From Acorus gramineus (lineage: Eukaryota; Streptophyta; Magnoliopsida; Acorales; Acoraceae): DNA of 64,000 nucleotides. Made by a program: the position numbers and the translations under genes. The stretch covers positions 8,995,877 to 9,059,876 of the forward strand of contig CM060850.1 in NCBI GenBank assembly GCA_030737835.1. The letters are read 5' to 3'. Shown here one piece after another: positions 1 to 12,300 of this stretch; positions within the stretch are counted from its first letter, which is position 1, and each line of letters starts with the position of its first letter. The notes below the pieces were generated by a model. The model worked only from the letters and a program-made list of their open reading frames with translations, had not been told where the DNA came from and did no database searches.

Positions 1-380
1 GGCCTTCGGACGACCATACTTCAAAACTGTCGCTAGAAGGAATGTCGACCTGGGTTGGTACACTCGTCAAAACCTCCGGCGACTATCATTCACCATCATC
101 GTCAGAGGAAATGACGATCTGAGAGTGGGTTTCGTTTACTGCTACAATATATAAAAATTAAAAAAATTAAAAAAAAAAGGGTATGTTTTTTGTAACTCAG
201 GGTGCGGATATCAGCGCCCTATATTTGTTATGTTTCACATGTTTCATTGGAAATTACGTTGGATTCATGTTTTATTTTATTTTAAAATTGATTTAATACA
301 ATTTAATTTGACAAAACATTTTTCCAGTTGAAGCCCACTACAAGAAGTGACAACTGCAAAATTTAATTTTCGAACCCTAT
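1..380. other. AT-rich intergenic, nothing recognised
   Basis: No credible ORF or RNA gene is visible. The stretch is low-complexity A/T with a short GC-richer start and shows no repeat unit I can define. Confidence 0.5.
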
Positions 381-760
381 CTATTGATTCATCAACGGCC
401 GGGATTCACTCAGTCCCGTGTCTCCAAAACGATGGATCCGTCCGAATGACGGTAAACAAAACATCACTGTCGCACAGCAGGGGACAGTAGGCATCGTGGG
501 CCCCGCCCATGCTGACTGGGATGCCAGCTCATCAACCAGGACACTTGCACGCGCCTGCCAGGCTATCAAGGCCCGAGTGGGGTCCATCGAAAAAAAAAAC
601 TAAAAAAGGACCACCGCATCCCCTGCCGTCCACGTGTGCCACATCGAGTGGCGATGAGTCAAAGCGGGGGGTACTGACTCTCCGTACGCCACGTGGTGCG
701 TCTCCTTCTGTGGCTCTTGACGCCGACATAAATTATATGGTTTTACTTATAATATAATTA
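381..760. other. GC-rich patch with two G-box cores
   Basis: About 380 bases clearly richer in GC than the flanks. Two CACGTG palindromes lie at 631-636 and 690-695. Short overlapping ORFs on both strands (60-80 codons) look like chance products of the composition; none shows a recognisable domain or flanking splice sites. It could be a promoter fragment, a remnant of a mobile element or a lost first exon. Confidence 0.4.
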
Positions 761-820
761 TATATACATTATTATAGTTAATTCATCTTATTCATATTGT
801 ATATAATTACAAATTAAGAT

Positions 821-1088
821 TTTTAGTTTTAAGTCTCCATAAACCATATGATTTAGTGATCGTTCCTCACTTCTTCATATTTTGGTTTAATCTTCAGATT
901 TAAAGGATATCTTCTTTTTTAGTCCTTCCTAGGGACTAAAAAGAAAACTAAATAATTTAAGGATAGATCACTGGGACGGACTAAAAAGGAATATACCATT
1001 TAAATTTAAGGATTTAAACCGAAATATAAAAAAGTGAAGGATCAATCACTAAATTATATAATTTATGGGGACTTAAAAATAAAAAAAC
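821..1088. repeat. Fold-back (long inverted repeat) element
   Basis: The arm at about 821-908 (beginning TTTTAGTTTTAAGTCTCCAT) is repeated in inverse orientation at about 1000-1088 (ATGGGGACTTAAAAATAAAA on the plus strand), with roughly 85% identity by eye over 85-95 bases and a loop near 90 bases. The loop holds a smaller inverted pair around TAGTCCTTCCTAGGGACTA. The structure fits a fold-back MITE; a transcript would form a long hairpin. Confidence 0.65.
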
Positions 1089-2689
1089 CCTTAAAAATTA
1101 TGTATTGGTTATTCACGAAAAAATTGTTCATGGATTGACTCAATATTGATTATGTTTAACGTCTTAGTTCTTACTTAAACTTATGGTTTGATGTATGGAT
1201 AATAAAATTGACGGATTAATGCCTCTAATTAATTCATTAGCTAGTGTTTGTTCCTAGCATATTTAAAAATTTATGAAACATAAAATAAATCACAGTAGAA
1301 AGTATTATATGATTTGATGACAATTGATCAACTTAATTTTTATGAACAATCATTTTTGTAGGATGAACACTCAATTATTTAAGTTTATATTTTACAAAAT
1401 AAAATAAAATAAATAACATCATCAATTTGATTACATGCAATATTTTCATCCTTTTAGTATATACTGGTATAATAGAATATATATTATATTTGATATCAAT
1501 GAGATGATGTATGGAGATAAGTGTGAGCTATATAGTGTTGGAGTGTATCATCACTCATATATATTTATTCTCGATCATCAAATTAATGGTGGGTGAAATA
1601 CTTGAGACACCCATAATTTTTTGACTCAGACTAAAGTCCTAATTAAAATCAGATATATATAGGTTCAACCAATATGTCTTGAGGGTCCCAATGTTTCATT
1701 AATTAATCATCCCCCTTGAAGGGCAAGAACCAAATTACAAGGTGGTTCAATTGACATTTGCCCCACACCACAATTTAAGCCAAACCATGATTTTTATTGT
1801 TATCATAAGGGTTATCATCACTACTGTTTCATAAAAATACATTAAGTTAGCCCTTGTCCATATAGGGATGACTTTCAGTGTCTCTTCCTTACCATTCATA
1901 AAATTCTTAGTGCAGCAACACCAACCGTTCATAGTGATCTGTGTTTTACTTAGAAATTTATGGAAAACAAAGTCGTGGCTTTAATGAGAGATCGATCCAA
2001 CTTTATTTGAGTTACATGATTTGATTGATATATATATATAATTGAACTTAGGTTACGTTGTTTTCTACTATAATATTCAGGATTTATTGGATCTACATGT
2101 GACCACTGTTTCAATAAATATCTTAACAAAATTGACTACATTGAAAATAATAACACTTTTATATTTTTCTTTTACGATATTGTATGTTTTAACTTTTTGA
2201 CGTGATACGAGATTTTTTGTTCCCTATACATGAGTGTATACACAATTATATCTATTATTTTATATTTTTAATATAAAAAGTATATGAAACGGTGAATGTA
2301 TATATCTATTATGCTTCCTTCTTTAAAAAAAAATAAAAATAATAATAAAGCAAGAAAAACTTTCCTTGGAAGAAAATTATGATCCACATAGGATAAAAGG
2401 CACTTCTTATCCAAATATGCTGACGTGGCATGGAATGGCATGCTGTTCTAAACGGTGTGATTCAGTTCTTTGATTAAGACCTTCCAAATGGGAGATTTTG
2501 TTCTAAATCAATCAGACACTACAACACCCAAAAAAAAAAAAAAAATGTGTTTTTTCTTATTTATAGTTTTAACACTTTTTTAAAATTTATATTATTTTTG
2601 TGAAGTATCTTTTACAAATAATGAAATATATATTCAAATGAATTGATGCATAAATTATTGTATTTTTCTTGATATCTTTAGAATTTGGT

Positions 2690-2905
2690 CTTAACATCTA
2701 CAAAACTATAAATAAATAAAAAAACAAATTCACACAAGAAAACACACATATGTGGTTCGACAAACTTTGCTTACAATATCCATGGAGGAAAAGAGAAATT
2801 TATTCATTATTATCAAATTATCGAGTCGCAAAAAACTTTCAGCCTCTCTCTCAGCACCGCTCCACAACTACATCTCATAAAATTAATCTCTTTTAACCCT
2901 AACAA
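2690..2905. repeat. Possible LTR-retrotransposon fragment
   Basis: The wording around 2750-2800 (a 'TGTGGTTCGACAAACTTTGC' phrase, then a CCATGGAGGA phrase, then TTTATTCATTATTATCAA) resembles leader or LTR text that recurs in many dicot Copia-type elements. No paired LTR, primer-binding site or gag/pol frame is visible in the window. The call rests on textual resemblance only. Confidence 0.3.
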
Positions 2906-4326
2906 AGAAGAAACCAAACAAATATGAGAAAAATTAGAAAAATACTTTGACTAAAATTCAGATATGATCCTCGGTCAACTTTCATGAAATGCAAAACATG
3001 TGATAAAAAACAAAACAAAAAAATATACTTAATATATGGAAAATATTACATACAATTTATTTTTCAGTCTCAATTATTCCAGTCTACATGTGTTTTAAAG
3101 TTTTGAAAAATAATATAGCTTATCTAATGAGTTTTATGCTTTTATAAAAAAAATGATACATATACTTCAATGAATTACATAAATGCATTTGTAGAAAATA
3201 TGAAAAATGAAGTATATACATCATCAATGTAAGTATATGCGTCGTTGATTTTCAATCAATGCATATGCATATGAGATTAAAATTGGACCTGAAAAAAAAA
3301 ACCTATGTATAACAGCACTACTGCTTAATATATTTGTTTAGTATTGTAGAAATAACTGTACCTATGAAAATGATGGTCTTTAAATATGTTTCCCTCATTC
3401 CATGAATGCTTGAATGGTCTACAAATAACACTTTCTTTCCTTCTATTTCTTTTCTTTTGTTTTTCTTTGGAGGTTCAGTAAAAAGAATAAATAACGTTTT
3501 ACATTTGACACAAACTTTGTATAGTAATTGTTACAATTGAAATACATATACTCTGAGGTGTTGATTTAGGGTGTGTTTGTGTCCCACCAAACTAAAATTG
3601 AGAAAAAGTACAAAAAAAATTTCTTTGACCACATGAAAATAAGGTGTTTGTGTTAACTTAAAAGTGAGAAAAACTTTTTTTTATTTTTTATTTTTTATTT
3701 TATCTTGTCAGAGGGAAGAGGAAATTTTTTTTCCTTACTCCACGTGGGAAAGTGAGGGAATTTCATCCCATCTTTTCAACCAAACAAATTTCTCTGCAAT
3801 TGAACCCTACACAAGAACTCATTGCGTAACTTATTCTCGTGTGTATTTTTATCTTCTACACTCTCTCTATCCTACTGTTTAGGGTTTATGTGATATGATG
3901 TGATTTGATCTAATGTAAGTATTTTATTTTTTTTTATTTTGAGGAAATGAGTAGTGTATTGTGACGTGAATTTTCTAGAAATATGATTTTCATAATACTT
4001 TTGTATGATTTTATATTAGAATTAAATTATTATATAAATAAACTTGTAGATCAAACAAGTGATAATTTTATTTTTCATCACTTTCTGTAATGCACAAATA
4101 ATAGATTTTGTTTTGTTATTTTCTATTGCATACACAAACTAGAGCTTTTATTTTATATTATACTTTCCGTTGCAAGTGGAGACAACATAAAAACTGGTTA
4201 TATGGAAAATAATTTATTTTCCATCGTTTCCTTTTAACTAAAATTTCTTCATTTTTTTTTATTTTTCATGCAAGATTGTACACAAACATACTTTTTTTTT
4301 GTTGCTTGGGAAACTTTTTTTTTTTA

Positions 4327-4405
4327 TGTCCTGGTCAAATCTTTTTGTACTAACAAGTATAAGACTCAAATCTAATATCTCTCGATAAAGAAGGGGTACA
4401 TTTAT
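4327..4405 (-). repeat. Dispersed repeat, older copy (possible SINE relic)
   Basis: The plus-strand order GGTCAAATC, AACAAG, TAAGACTCAAATC, then a run ending GGGGTAC matches the element at 16366-16462 word for word with drift. Read on the minus strand, GATTTGAGTCTTA resembles a decayed tRNA-type B box. Too degraded to classify alone. Confidence 0.35.
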
Positions 4406-6747
4406 CAATTTTTCAAAGGTAAAAACAACCTCTCATTTCGGCATGCAAAAATAAGTATAAATTGGAGTCATTGTTTGATCAAGTTAGTTTTGTGAGTTTT
4501 TAACATACACAATTTTGTGTTCATTTTTAGACATGTATTAATTTGGGTCTTTATTTGACATATATTTGATTATTTGCTGGCATGTGGTATATTTGAAACA
4601 TGTGTTTTTGCATTGTCTTTATATGAAATTTCACCTGAAGTCAATTTTTTATAACAAGAATATAATTATAATTTATTAGATGAAATATGTAAGTTTTAAT
4701 TTGATATAATGAGATATATTTACAAATCAATGAACTATATGTTTCATATATTTATGAAGTTAAATATTTTATTAGATGCAATATATATCTTCACAAAAAT
4801 CTATGTATGTGTAGATTGCATGACTGATTTTAGGGTGACCCTAAAACGTAAATGTGTAAATTTGAGCTAAAAACTCTTTATTCAAAAATATTAATATGAT
4901 AAGATCACAATGTATCTTATCTGAATTTCTTGGCGGGAATTAGGGTGTAAATGCGCCCAAAAAAAAAATCCCCTTTTTTTAAATTTTTTTTTTCATATTT
5001 ATGGTTTCCAACCACATTAGGTGAGAATGTATGTGTGAATCATAATTACCTATCTCATCATTTTCTACAACTACATCGATCTAATTATTTATATCATCAA
5101 TGTATTACACCTATGACTAACAGAGAAAGATGTCCATTATTCTTCAAATTGATGATTTTCAACAGGTCAGATCAATTTTATCACAAATTTGATTCTATAT
5201 AAGCATTAAAACTTTGTAAAAAATATAGGTCATGTCCCTTCCAATAACATCATTCACACATGAGTGAATCTGGGGAAAATTTTTGTATGCATAGTAGGAT
5301 GATCAACTTTTGAAATCATTAAATTTCCACATCTCCTTCAAGTGGAAGTTAACCAATGTTTGATCAAATTCACAGACATCTAATCCACATAAAAGTACCA
5401 TTAATGGCTCATTATCATTTTGAACCTTCAGACCCCAATATATATCATTAAAAGTAATGCATAATGATGTTGATAATAATTATGCTGATTAAAAGATGAT
5501 CTTGTTTGAAAAGGAAAACATGTTTTCTCATTAGAAAGAAAGGTACTAACAATTAATCAGCACTTAGTAGATATGTATTGAATGTGTTATGTAATTTCAT
5601 CCCAAATAACACACTCAAAGCAACAAATATATTTTTGGCTGTCTTCTTGTCTTCAGAAAGTTTTTTATTTATTTATTTCTTTGTGCCCTCACAGTGAACA
5701 AAAAACTATAGATGGAAAATAAATTTTGTACCCCATTGTGTTACATTCCCATCGTATATGGTTTCACATTTAAGCTCAAAATTTCAAATAGACTATATAT
5801 ATAGTATTACAATGTAAGCACCACCACTTAAATTTACTCCATGTAATTGTGTAAAAAACACTCTTTAATTTCTTGTCTTGTTATGTATAACATCTTATTT
5901 ATTTATTTATTTATAAATTTGACTTTGAAAGACGCGTGGTATGAGTGATTGGTATATGCAACTATTTTTATTTGAACTTTATGCCTTTGTATATAAGCTT
6001 ACGATAAGTTTAGCTTTTTAAAAAGTTAAAAATTTAATATGAAATATGAAACGTTTCAGCTTACGTGAAAAACAACATCAAAAGATTGTGTCTTAAAATC
6101 TATGTTACATAAAGCAGCTATCATCATTACATCATAAAAAATCGTGTATAAAATAACTAAAAGCTAAAGTAAACTTTTCAAACTGTGTTTTCGAACGCGT
6201 CCTAAGTAGATGAAAAATATTATAAACCTCGCTCCATCTCTCAATTGGATTCATTAAACTTAGCAACATAAATAATATTTTATATGATATTAAAATATTG
6301 TTTCAGCTTCATATATATCATAATTATACCATTAATATACTAATGTCATAGACTGCCTAAAAGTGGATTAGTTTATATCCACACGGATCAACAGGAGGAT
6401 ATGTGTACATTCTAATTTTTTGGGTGCTCACACCCATCCATATTTAAATACCTTATTATGTAAAGAATCCAATTAAAGTGATTAAAAGTCATTAATTTTT
6501 AGAATCAGAGTAATCAAAAGAAAAACATAATCAATATCAAATCTTTTATGAATTACAGATCTCCATAGTCACACTGTAACGAGGGTTATGCTTGTCAACC
6601 ACGATCCTGACTTTTCTTCTGCACAATGAACATATTAGACTTATTAGATCCACTTCTAGCCCTAGATGCATACTCATTTCTGTACGGGAGATATACAAAA
6701 CTATAAAATGAGTTAAGTGTAACAACACTCTTTACACAAACATTGTG

Positions 6748-7185
6748 AGCCTGTTTGGATGGGAGAATAAAGGGCGGAATATGGAGGATAACGTGGAATA
6801 GATGTAAAAAAGCTGTTTGGGTGGGTGATATAAAGGGATATAGCTATACAGAATTATGTGAGAATAAGCTGGTATTTGTATTTCAAGTCTCCACATGGAA
6901 TTGTGTTATTCATCCACTGATATAAAGAGATCCCACCTATCAAATCACATGTCATCATTTCTTATATATAAATGAAGCTCTTATGTCAAATCAATTTTTT
7001 ATACTTTATTCAATTTTTATTATTTATCAACCAAACACTCCAATCTTTATTATTACGTTCCGCACGAGAAAAACTAAAAACACAACCAAACATAAAATCA
7101 CTTATTCTATTAATAAAGTCAACAATTCTAAAAATAGATATAAATTCCAAAATAGCTTACGTCTCTATCCAAATAAACCCTACAA
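6748..7185. repeat. Possible MITE with imperfect terminal repeats
   Basis: The left end (GCCTGTTTGGATGGGAGA near 6750) and the inverse of the right end (GGGTTTATTTGGATAGAGAC, from about 7157-7180) match at roughly 13 of 18 positions. The interior is AT-rich with several CCAAAC words, as is common near MITE ends. No clear target-site duplication was found. Confidence 0.3.
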
Positions 7186-7668
7186 CTTTAAAGGATAATG
7201 TACGAAGAGTCCTTGCAACTAATGTGAAGTTTCACATGTAATTTTTTAAAATAAATGTTTTTTTATGTAATAAAGTATATATTTTAATAAATTACACATT
7301 CATTTATATATAAAAAAAATTGCATATTTGGTTTAATAAAAAAAATATGTATTAAATTATTAAGTCACGATAAAAGACTACACACAAAACACAAATAAAG
7401 GATGTGAGATTTAGTTAAAGTTGGATCTTATAAGTACTTGTCAGCCTCTATAAGAACTAATACATGTTTAAATATTACATAAAATTCACGTATTAACACG
7501 GATTAATCGTTCGTTGAGACACAAAAATTAATAGGATCTTGATGTAAGAGTTGATGCTCAAGAGTGAATGATAATTGGGCAAGGCTATGAATCAACCAAA
7601 ATGAAGGGGTAAAAATGTAAAAATACTTTCACACAAACAAAACAAAAATCAGGCAAGAGAGATAAATG

Positions 7669-7686
7669 GAGAGAGAGAGAGAGAGA
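7669..7686. repeat. GA microsatellite upstream of the HAP8-like gene
   Basis: A run of GA dinucleotides lies about 120 bases before the first leader ATG of the HAP8-like gene. GA/CT tracts of this kind are common in plant core promoters and leaders; a similar CT tract lies at 7908-7925. Confidence 0.7.
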
Positions 7687-7804
7687 AAAAGCTAACAGAG
7701 TAGGTATAGGAAGGGACAGCTCCAGGAATAAAAATTAAAAAAAGAAAGAAAGAAGAAAAGAGTCTCCATCTCTCTCACCTCACTTTCTCTCTCCGAGAGT
7801 TGCC

Positions 7805-7885
7805 ATGAATGGCTCAAGCTTGCTTTATAGGGAGAAGAACCTGATGCCCTCTTTGATGTGTGAGTGGGTGGTGCTGTTTCTTTAA
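7805..7885 (+). promoter_or_regulatory. uORF 1 in the leader of the HAP8-like gene
   Basis: A 26-codon upstream ORF (beginning MNGSSLLY) lies in the probable first leader exon. Shorter uORFs follow before the leader intron. The transcription start is inferred, so inclusion in the mRNA is likely but not shown. Confidence 0.4.
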
Positions 7886-8039
7886 ACTGTTGTTTTCTCT
7901 TCTCTGCACATCTCTCTCTCTCTCTAGTTCTTCCTTACTTCTTCAATGAAACTTTGAAAAAAAATCAACAACCCACATCTAGTTTTCTCTCCTCCATTTC
8001 ATGCACAGACCCGTCCGGGGAAGAGCTTGAAATTGGCAG

Positions 8040-9046
8040 GTTTGTGTCGTTTCAGTGACCCTTTTGTTTAAAAATCAAAACTTTCTCGTTTTTCAATGGT
8101 GGGTTTGTGCTATTTCACTTGTGATTTGTCTGTTTGTGTTTAAAAATCAAATCTTTCTCGTTTTGCTATGGTGAGTTTGTGTTATTTCACTTTTGTGATT
8201 TGTCTATCTTTCGTTTCTGAGATCTGGGTGTTGCTTTGACTTGGTTTTCGTGGTGCTCATGGAGACATGGGTATTCAAAGATCTTATTTTTCCAAGTTTT
8301 TGACCCCTCCCCATTCCCCCCTTTTTGGGGTTCTTCTGGTCTTCCAAAATTCAACTATTCGTTTGTCTTTCCACATTTTTTTTCAGATCAATCCCATCAA
8401 GGTCGTGGTTTAAAAGCACAAGATTTGCGTGATTTCATGACTTCTGTTTTACTCTTCTTTTAATTTCATTTCTTCTCTACCCATCTTTCAGCTTCTATGT
8501 CTCACTGAATCCAGTTTTATGGCTTCTCGAGTCTTTTATGAAAGCATCAGATCATGGATTCTTCTCTATATTCATCACGATTTATGGGTGTTTGAAAAAA
8601 CACTAATAATATGTGGGTGCCTTTAGCTTCCCAAGGTGCTTCCTTTCATTTTCTCCCACTATTTTGAGATTTCATGTAATGAGTTTTCCCCCAAAAAAAG
8701 GGCCCAATCTCTTGTTGCTTTCATCATCTTCATGATCTCTCTTGATGTCTCTGGTACACCCTCCGATCCTCTATTCATGTCTTTGGCCACATAAAATAAC
8801 AGTCTTAGAGACCTCTACTTGCCTGATATATCCTAACCCCTCTCTTTTTCTCTCACTATCGTATTTAACTTTGATTTCTTTAGAAACCATGTCTCATTCA
8901 AAGCATCTTCTCCTCCACCACATAAAATAATGTTTGTAGGAGCCTTTACAGAGTTGATTTCCTTCTGTGCCTTTGTGGGTTCTATTTTTTTTTTTCCAAT
9001 CCCCCAACAATACTAATTGTTATTATAACCCCTTGTGTTCTTGCAG
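8040..9046 (+). other. Probable 5'-UTR intron of the HAP8-like gene
   Basis: The donor GGCAG|GTTTGTG is at 8040 and the acceptor TTGCAG at 9041-9046, with a TACTAAT branch-like word near 9011. The interior is T-rich with no coding exon, as expected for a plant leader intron of about 1 kb. Its presence would put the true promoter upstream of about 7.8 kb. Confidence 0.55.
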
Positions 9047-9154
9047 GAATCTGATCAAGTGAAGAAGGGAAAGTAAAAGAAGGCCCTTTTTTTTTGTTTC
9101 CCCTTGAGAGGGACTTGTTTGGTCTTGAGTTTTTATTTCAAACGCACTTCTGTT

Positions 9155-9319
9155 ATGCTGGAGACTAAGCACAATAAGAGAACAAGTCCCACTAGCAGTA
9201 GTGCTGTTGGGGCTGTTATAGATAGATCCATCACAGTAACAAAGGAGAAGGCCTTCTTCAGATGTTATCTTTTGAGGTCCCTCCAGACCCTTCATGTTCT
9301 CCCAATCTCTCTGGTCTAA
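9155..9319 (+). promoter_or_regulatory. uORF overlapping the main start codon
   Basis: A 54-codon ORF starting ATGCTGGAG begins 107 bases before the HAP8-like start and ends 58 bases inside that coding region in another frame. The main ATG has a weak context (CAG before it). A ribosome that starts here cannot reinitiate at the main start, so leaky scanning would be needed. The peptide matches nothing I know. Confidence 0.5.
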
Positions 9320-12300
9320 AGACTGATGAGAGGGCTCAAGAAGGACTTGCCTTAAAAGGGGCTAAAGAAGAGCATCATCTCCACTGCTTCTCCATAAGGT
9401 CCAAATCATCCCAACATTATATATGTGTTATGGGTTGATAGATCTATTGATGTGTGGTCTGTATTTATATATTTTTATCAAGTCTTGGATCATTTGGTCT
9501 ACTCACTTGATTATGGAGTATGAATCATAATATATGATTTTATTTCATTTAGATTGTTTTAACACCTTTGATTGATTTTTTTTCCCCTATTTTCCCAAAT
9601 ATGTACCTTGCTGGGAGAACTGCATCTCTCTTTGTTTTGCCTTTAGTGGGAACCATCTTGTTTTTTTCTCTGTTAGTTTCCTTTCAAGTTTTTTAGTTCA
9701 TTCATGTCATTTGGTTGCAGTATCTGACTCTTCTGAACATCCTCCAACACATTTTGTACCATATATACCATTACTGTAAATGCATGTTGGGTATTTCTTT
9801 TTGAAGGTTTACATGCAATATAGGTTAGTCAATGTCTGAGGAGATCTGATTGATTTTGTTCTGTTGGGTTGCTCACATTTTGATCATGGGCCATGAGATA
9901 TATAGTTTTATGGTATAGTATCTATTATCATGAAGCTTGATCTGATAGATTTTTTTTTTTTTTTTTGTTGCTTCTACTGCAGAGATTATGTTTTCACTTC
10001 TAGGAGAAATGATATACGGACTAATTGGCCGTTCTCAGATAAATCGCTGCGGCTTTGCTTAAAGCACGGTGTTCATGATCTGCTGCCCCCATTCGAGCCT
10101 CCTGATTTGTTGAGGTCACATATTTTCCGGAACATCGTTAGATCTGATTGCATACAAGGTGAGGGAGTTACTACTGTGCCAGTTCATTTGGTTGAGACAG
10201 AAGATCTTGGTTGTGGAACTGATGATATCAAATGCAAGTCTCATTTTTCATCAGATCAATCAGTCTTAGAGTCATTGGGTCCTTCTGAATCTCTCCCACC
10301 GGAGAGCAAGTCAAACGCCAATCGCAAGGCTAAGATTTTGTGCAAGTCATCCAAGTCCTCTCCTTCAACTGATCAATTAACACTCCAGAAGGCTAAGAAT
10401 AGCATTTCAGAAGCATCACCTAATTCCGGGAGAGCTACAGCTCCTGGCTCGTCTTCGAAGAATGAAAAGAAGGTTAGGCTGATCGTGAAACTAAGCACAG
10501 TTTCTGATTATAGTCGGACAGAAGACATCGCATCAAATTCCAGCTCCATCACTGACACGATGGCTTCGAAAGTTTGCCCTGTTTGCAAGACTTTCTCATC
10601 CACTTCAAACACAACCTTGAATGCGCACATCGATCAGTGCCTCGCCGAGGAGTCAAATGCGAAGGAAGTTGTTGCTAAACCTGTCAAACATAAGGTGAAA
10701 CCAAGGAAGATAAGGCTCATGGTGGATATCATCGCGACTGCACCACGTTGCACTCTTGAATATCTTGATAGGAGAAATGGTTCAAACTGGGCTTTGGATC
10801 CTACTTTGGTGGCACCTGCCAATGATGTGTGCATTGAAAACAAAAGGCCGAAGCTCATACCCGAAGATATTGATGATGATGATGGAAATGATGGTGCGGT
10901 ATATCTTGATGCAAATGGCAGAAAGATCCGGATCTTATCAAAATTCAAAGATGCACCACTCTCAACAGTGAAAGAGGACTCCAAGCAAATGAGGGATGTT
11001 AAGGCAATTAAGGAAGGGAAGAGCAATTCGGTTGGCAAAAAGATGCATTTCTCGAAAAAGTATTCCAAGTATCTGGAGGTCAGGTCCCATGGCAAGAAGA
11101 AACCCAGGTCTTTCAAAGCCTACAGAAGCGAGGTATGCCACTTGTATTTTACCAATTCTTTTGTCTCCTTGTTACTATCAAACTATTTTTTGAATGGTGA
11201 TGAGTGATGACCCATATTTTCCATTTGAAGCCATTTGTTTTTATATGGTGAAAACATTGACATCTAAGGTGTGGCCATGATTAATCCAGACTTTCTGTTA
11301 CGAGTGTTGTGCTTCACCAGTGGCATTGTTAAATTTGACATAGATTATAGATTCACCAACTGATTCGCTTACACATGGCTGATCTGTAACGAGTCTTGGT
11401 GTGCTTGATGAACCCATTCCGGATGGGAGCATGGTTTTTTTATTAATTTTTTTAATGTGGAACAATACCTGAAATTTAGCAACAGGAGAACCCTTTGTTT
11501 ATGAGTTTAACTGTCAGGTATTTATTTATAAGTTTAATTGTCAGTTTTAGATAATAGAAAATCAGATCTTTAATTTGATTGATCAGCAAATACTTATATT
11601 TAAAAAGGTCAACACAACGTAGAAAGTTGATGTTTAAGTAGATGTAAGTGTGATTCAGTGACCATATTTTGAAACAATTTTACATTATCTGATTAGTGAT
11701 AGGAAATGTTAGGCAAATCAAGAACTGGTTCTATCTTTTGTCATAGAGAGCACTGGAATTGATAGTTTGTTTATGTACTGACATATTGCATTAATTGCAA
11801 ATTTTATGATATGATGTAAATTTTCAATGAAAGTACTATATACCATATGCCAGTTTATGATGATGTGTTGTTTTTCTTGCTGGTAAATGTAGGAGATTCC
11901 ATGATATGGTTCATAATCCATAATACAAAATGATGCCTCATTTCATATTCAGTGCACACCAGCTTCCGTGAATTATATTATTCTTTATAGGTTCTTTGTT
12001 TTTGTTCACATTGCTGGTTGTAGGTTCTAATTTTTATAATGCATTCCCATTTAAATGCAGTTCTGCACGTTCCTTTGATGCATGGGTGGTTAAAGAAGGT
12101 CTCCATGTTGCATTTGATTCTTCCTTAGGACAATTGATAGCATAATGTTTTCTTATTTGATGACCAGGTTCATAAAACAACAGAAAGAAACAATCCTTCG
12201 AATGATGATGAGAGGGAGGAATCACAATCTCGAGTATTAATCTCTCAGGATACAATAAGAACCAGTGAGCTTGGGCCTCTAAAGAAATGGGGATGCTCCA

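Larger units (their letters stand above)
1089..7600. other. AT-rich gene-free intergenic region
   Basis: About 6.5 kb of A/T-rich sequence without a convincing coding exon. ORFs of 60-90 codons occur, but they are lysine/asparagine/phenylalanine-rich and lack domains. Three repeat remnants are listed separately (near 2.7, 4.3 and 6.75 kb). Confidence 0.6.

Noticed and set aside
3566..4283. A possible MITE with GGGTGTGTTTGTG and CACAAACATAC ends
   Set aside because: The ends match only weakly and the flanking triplets differ, so no target duplication supports it.
5928..6204. Possible element between two GACGCGT-type words
   Set aside because: Only about eight bases match and no duplication is seen.
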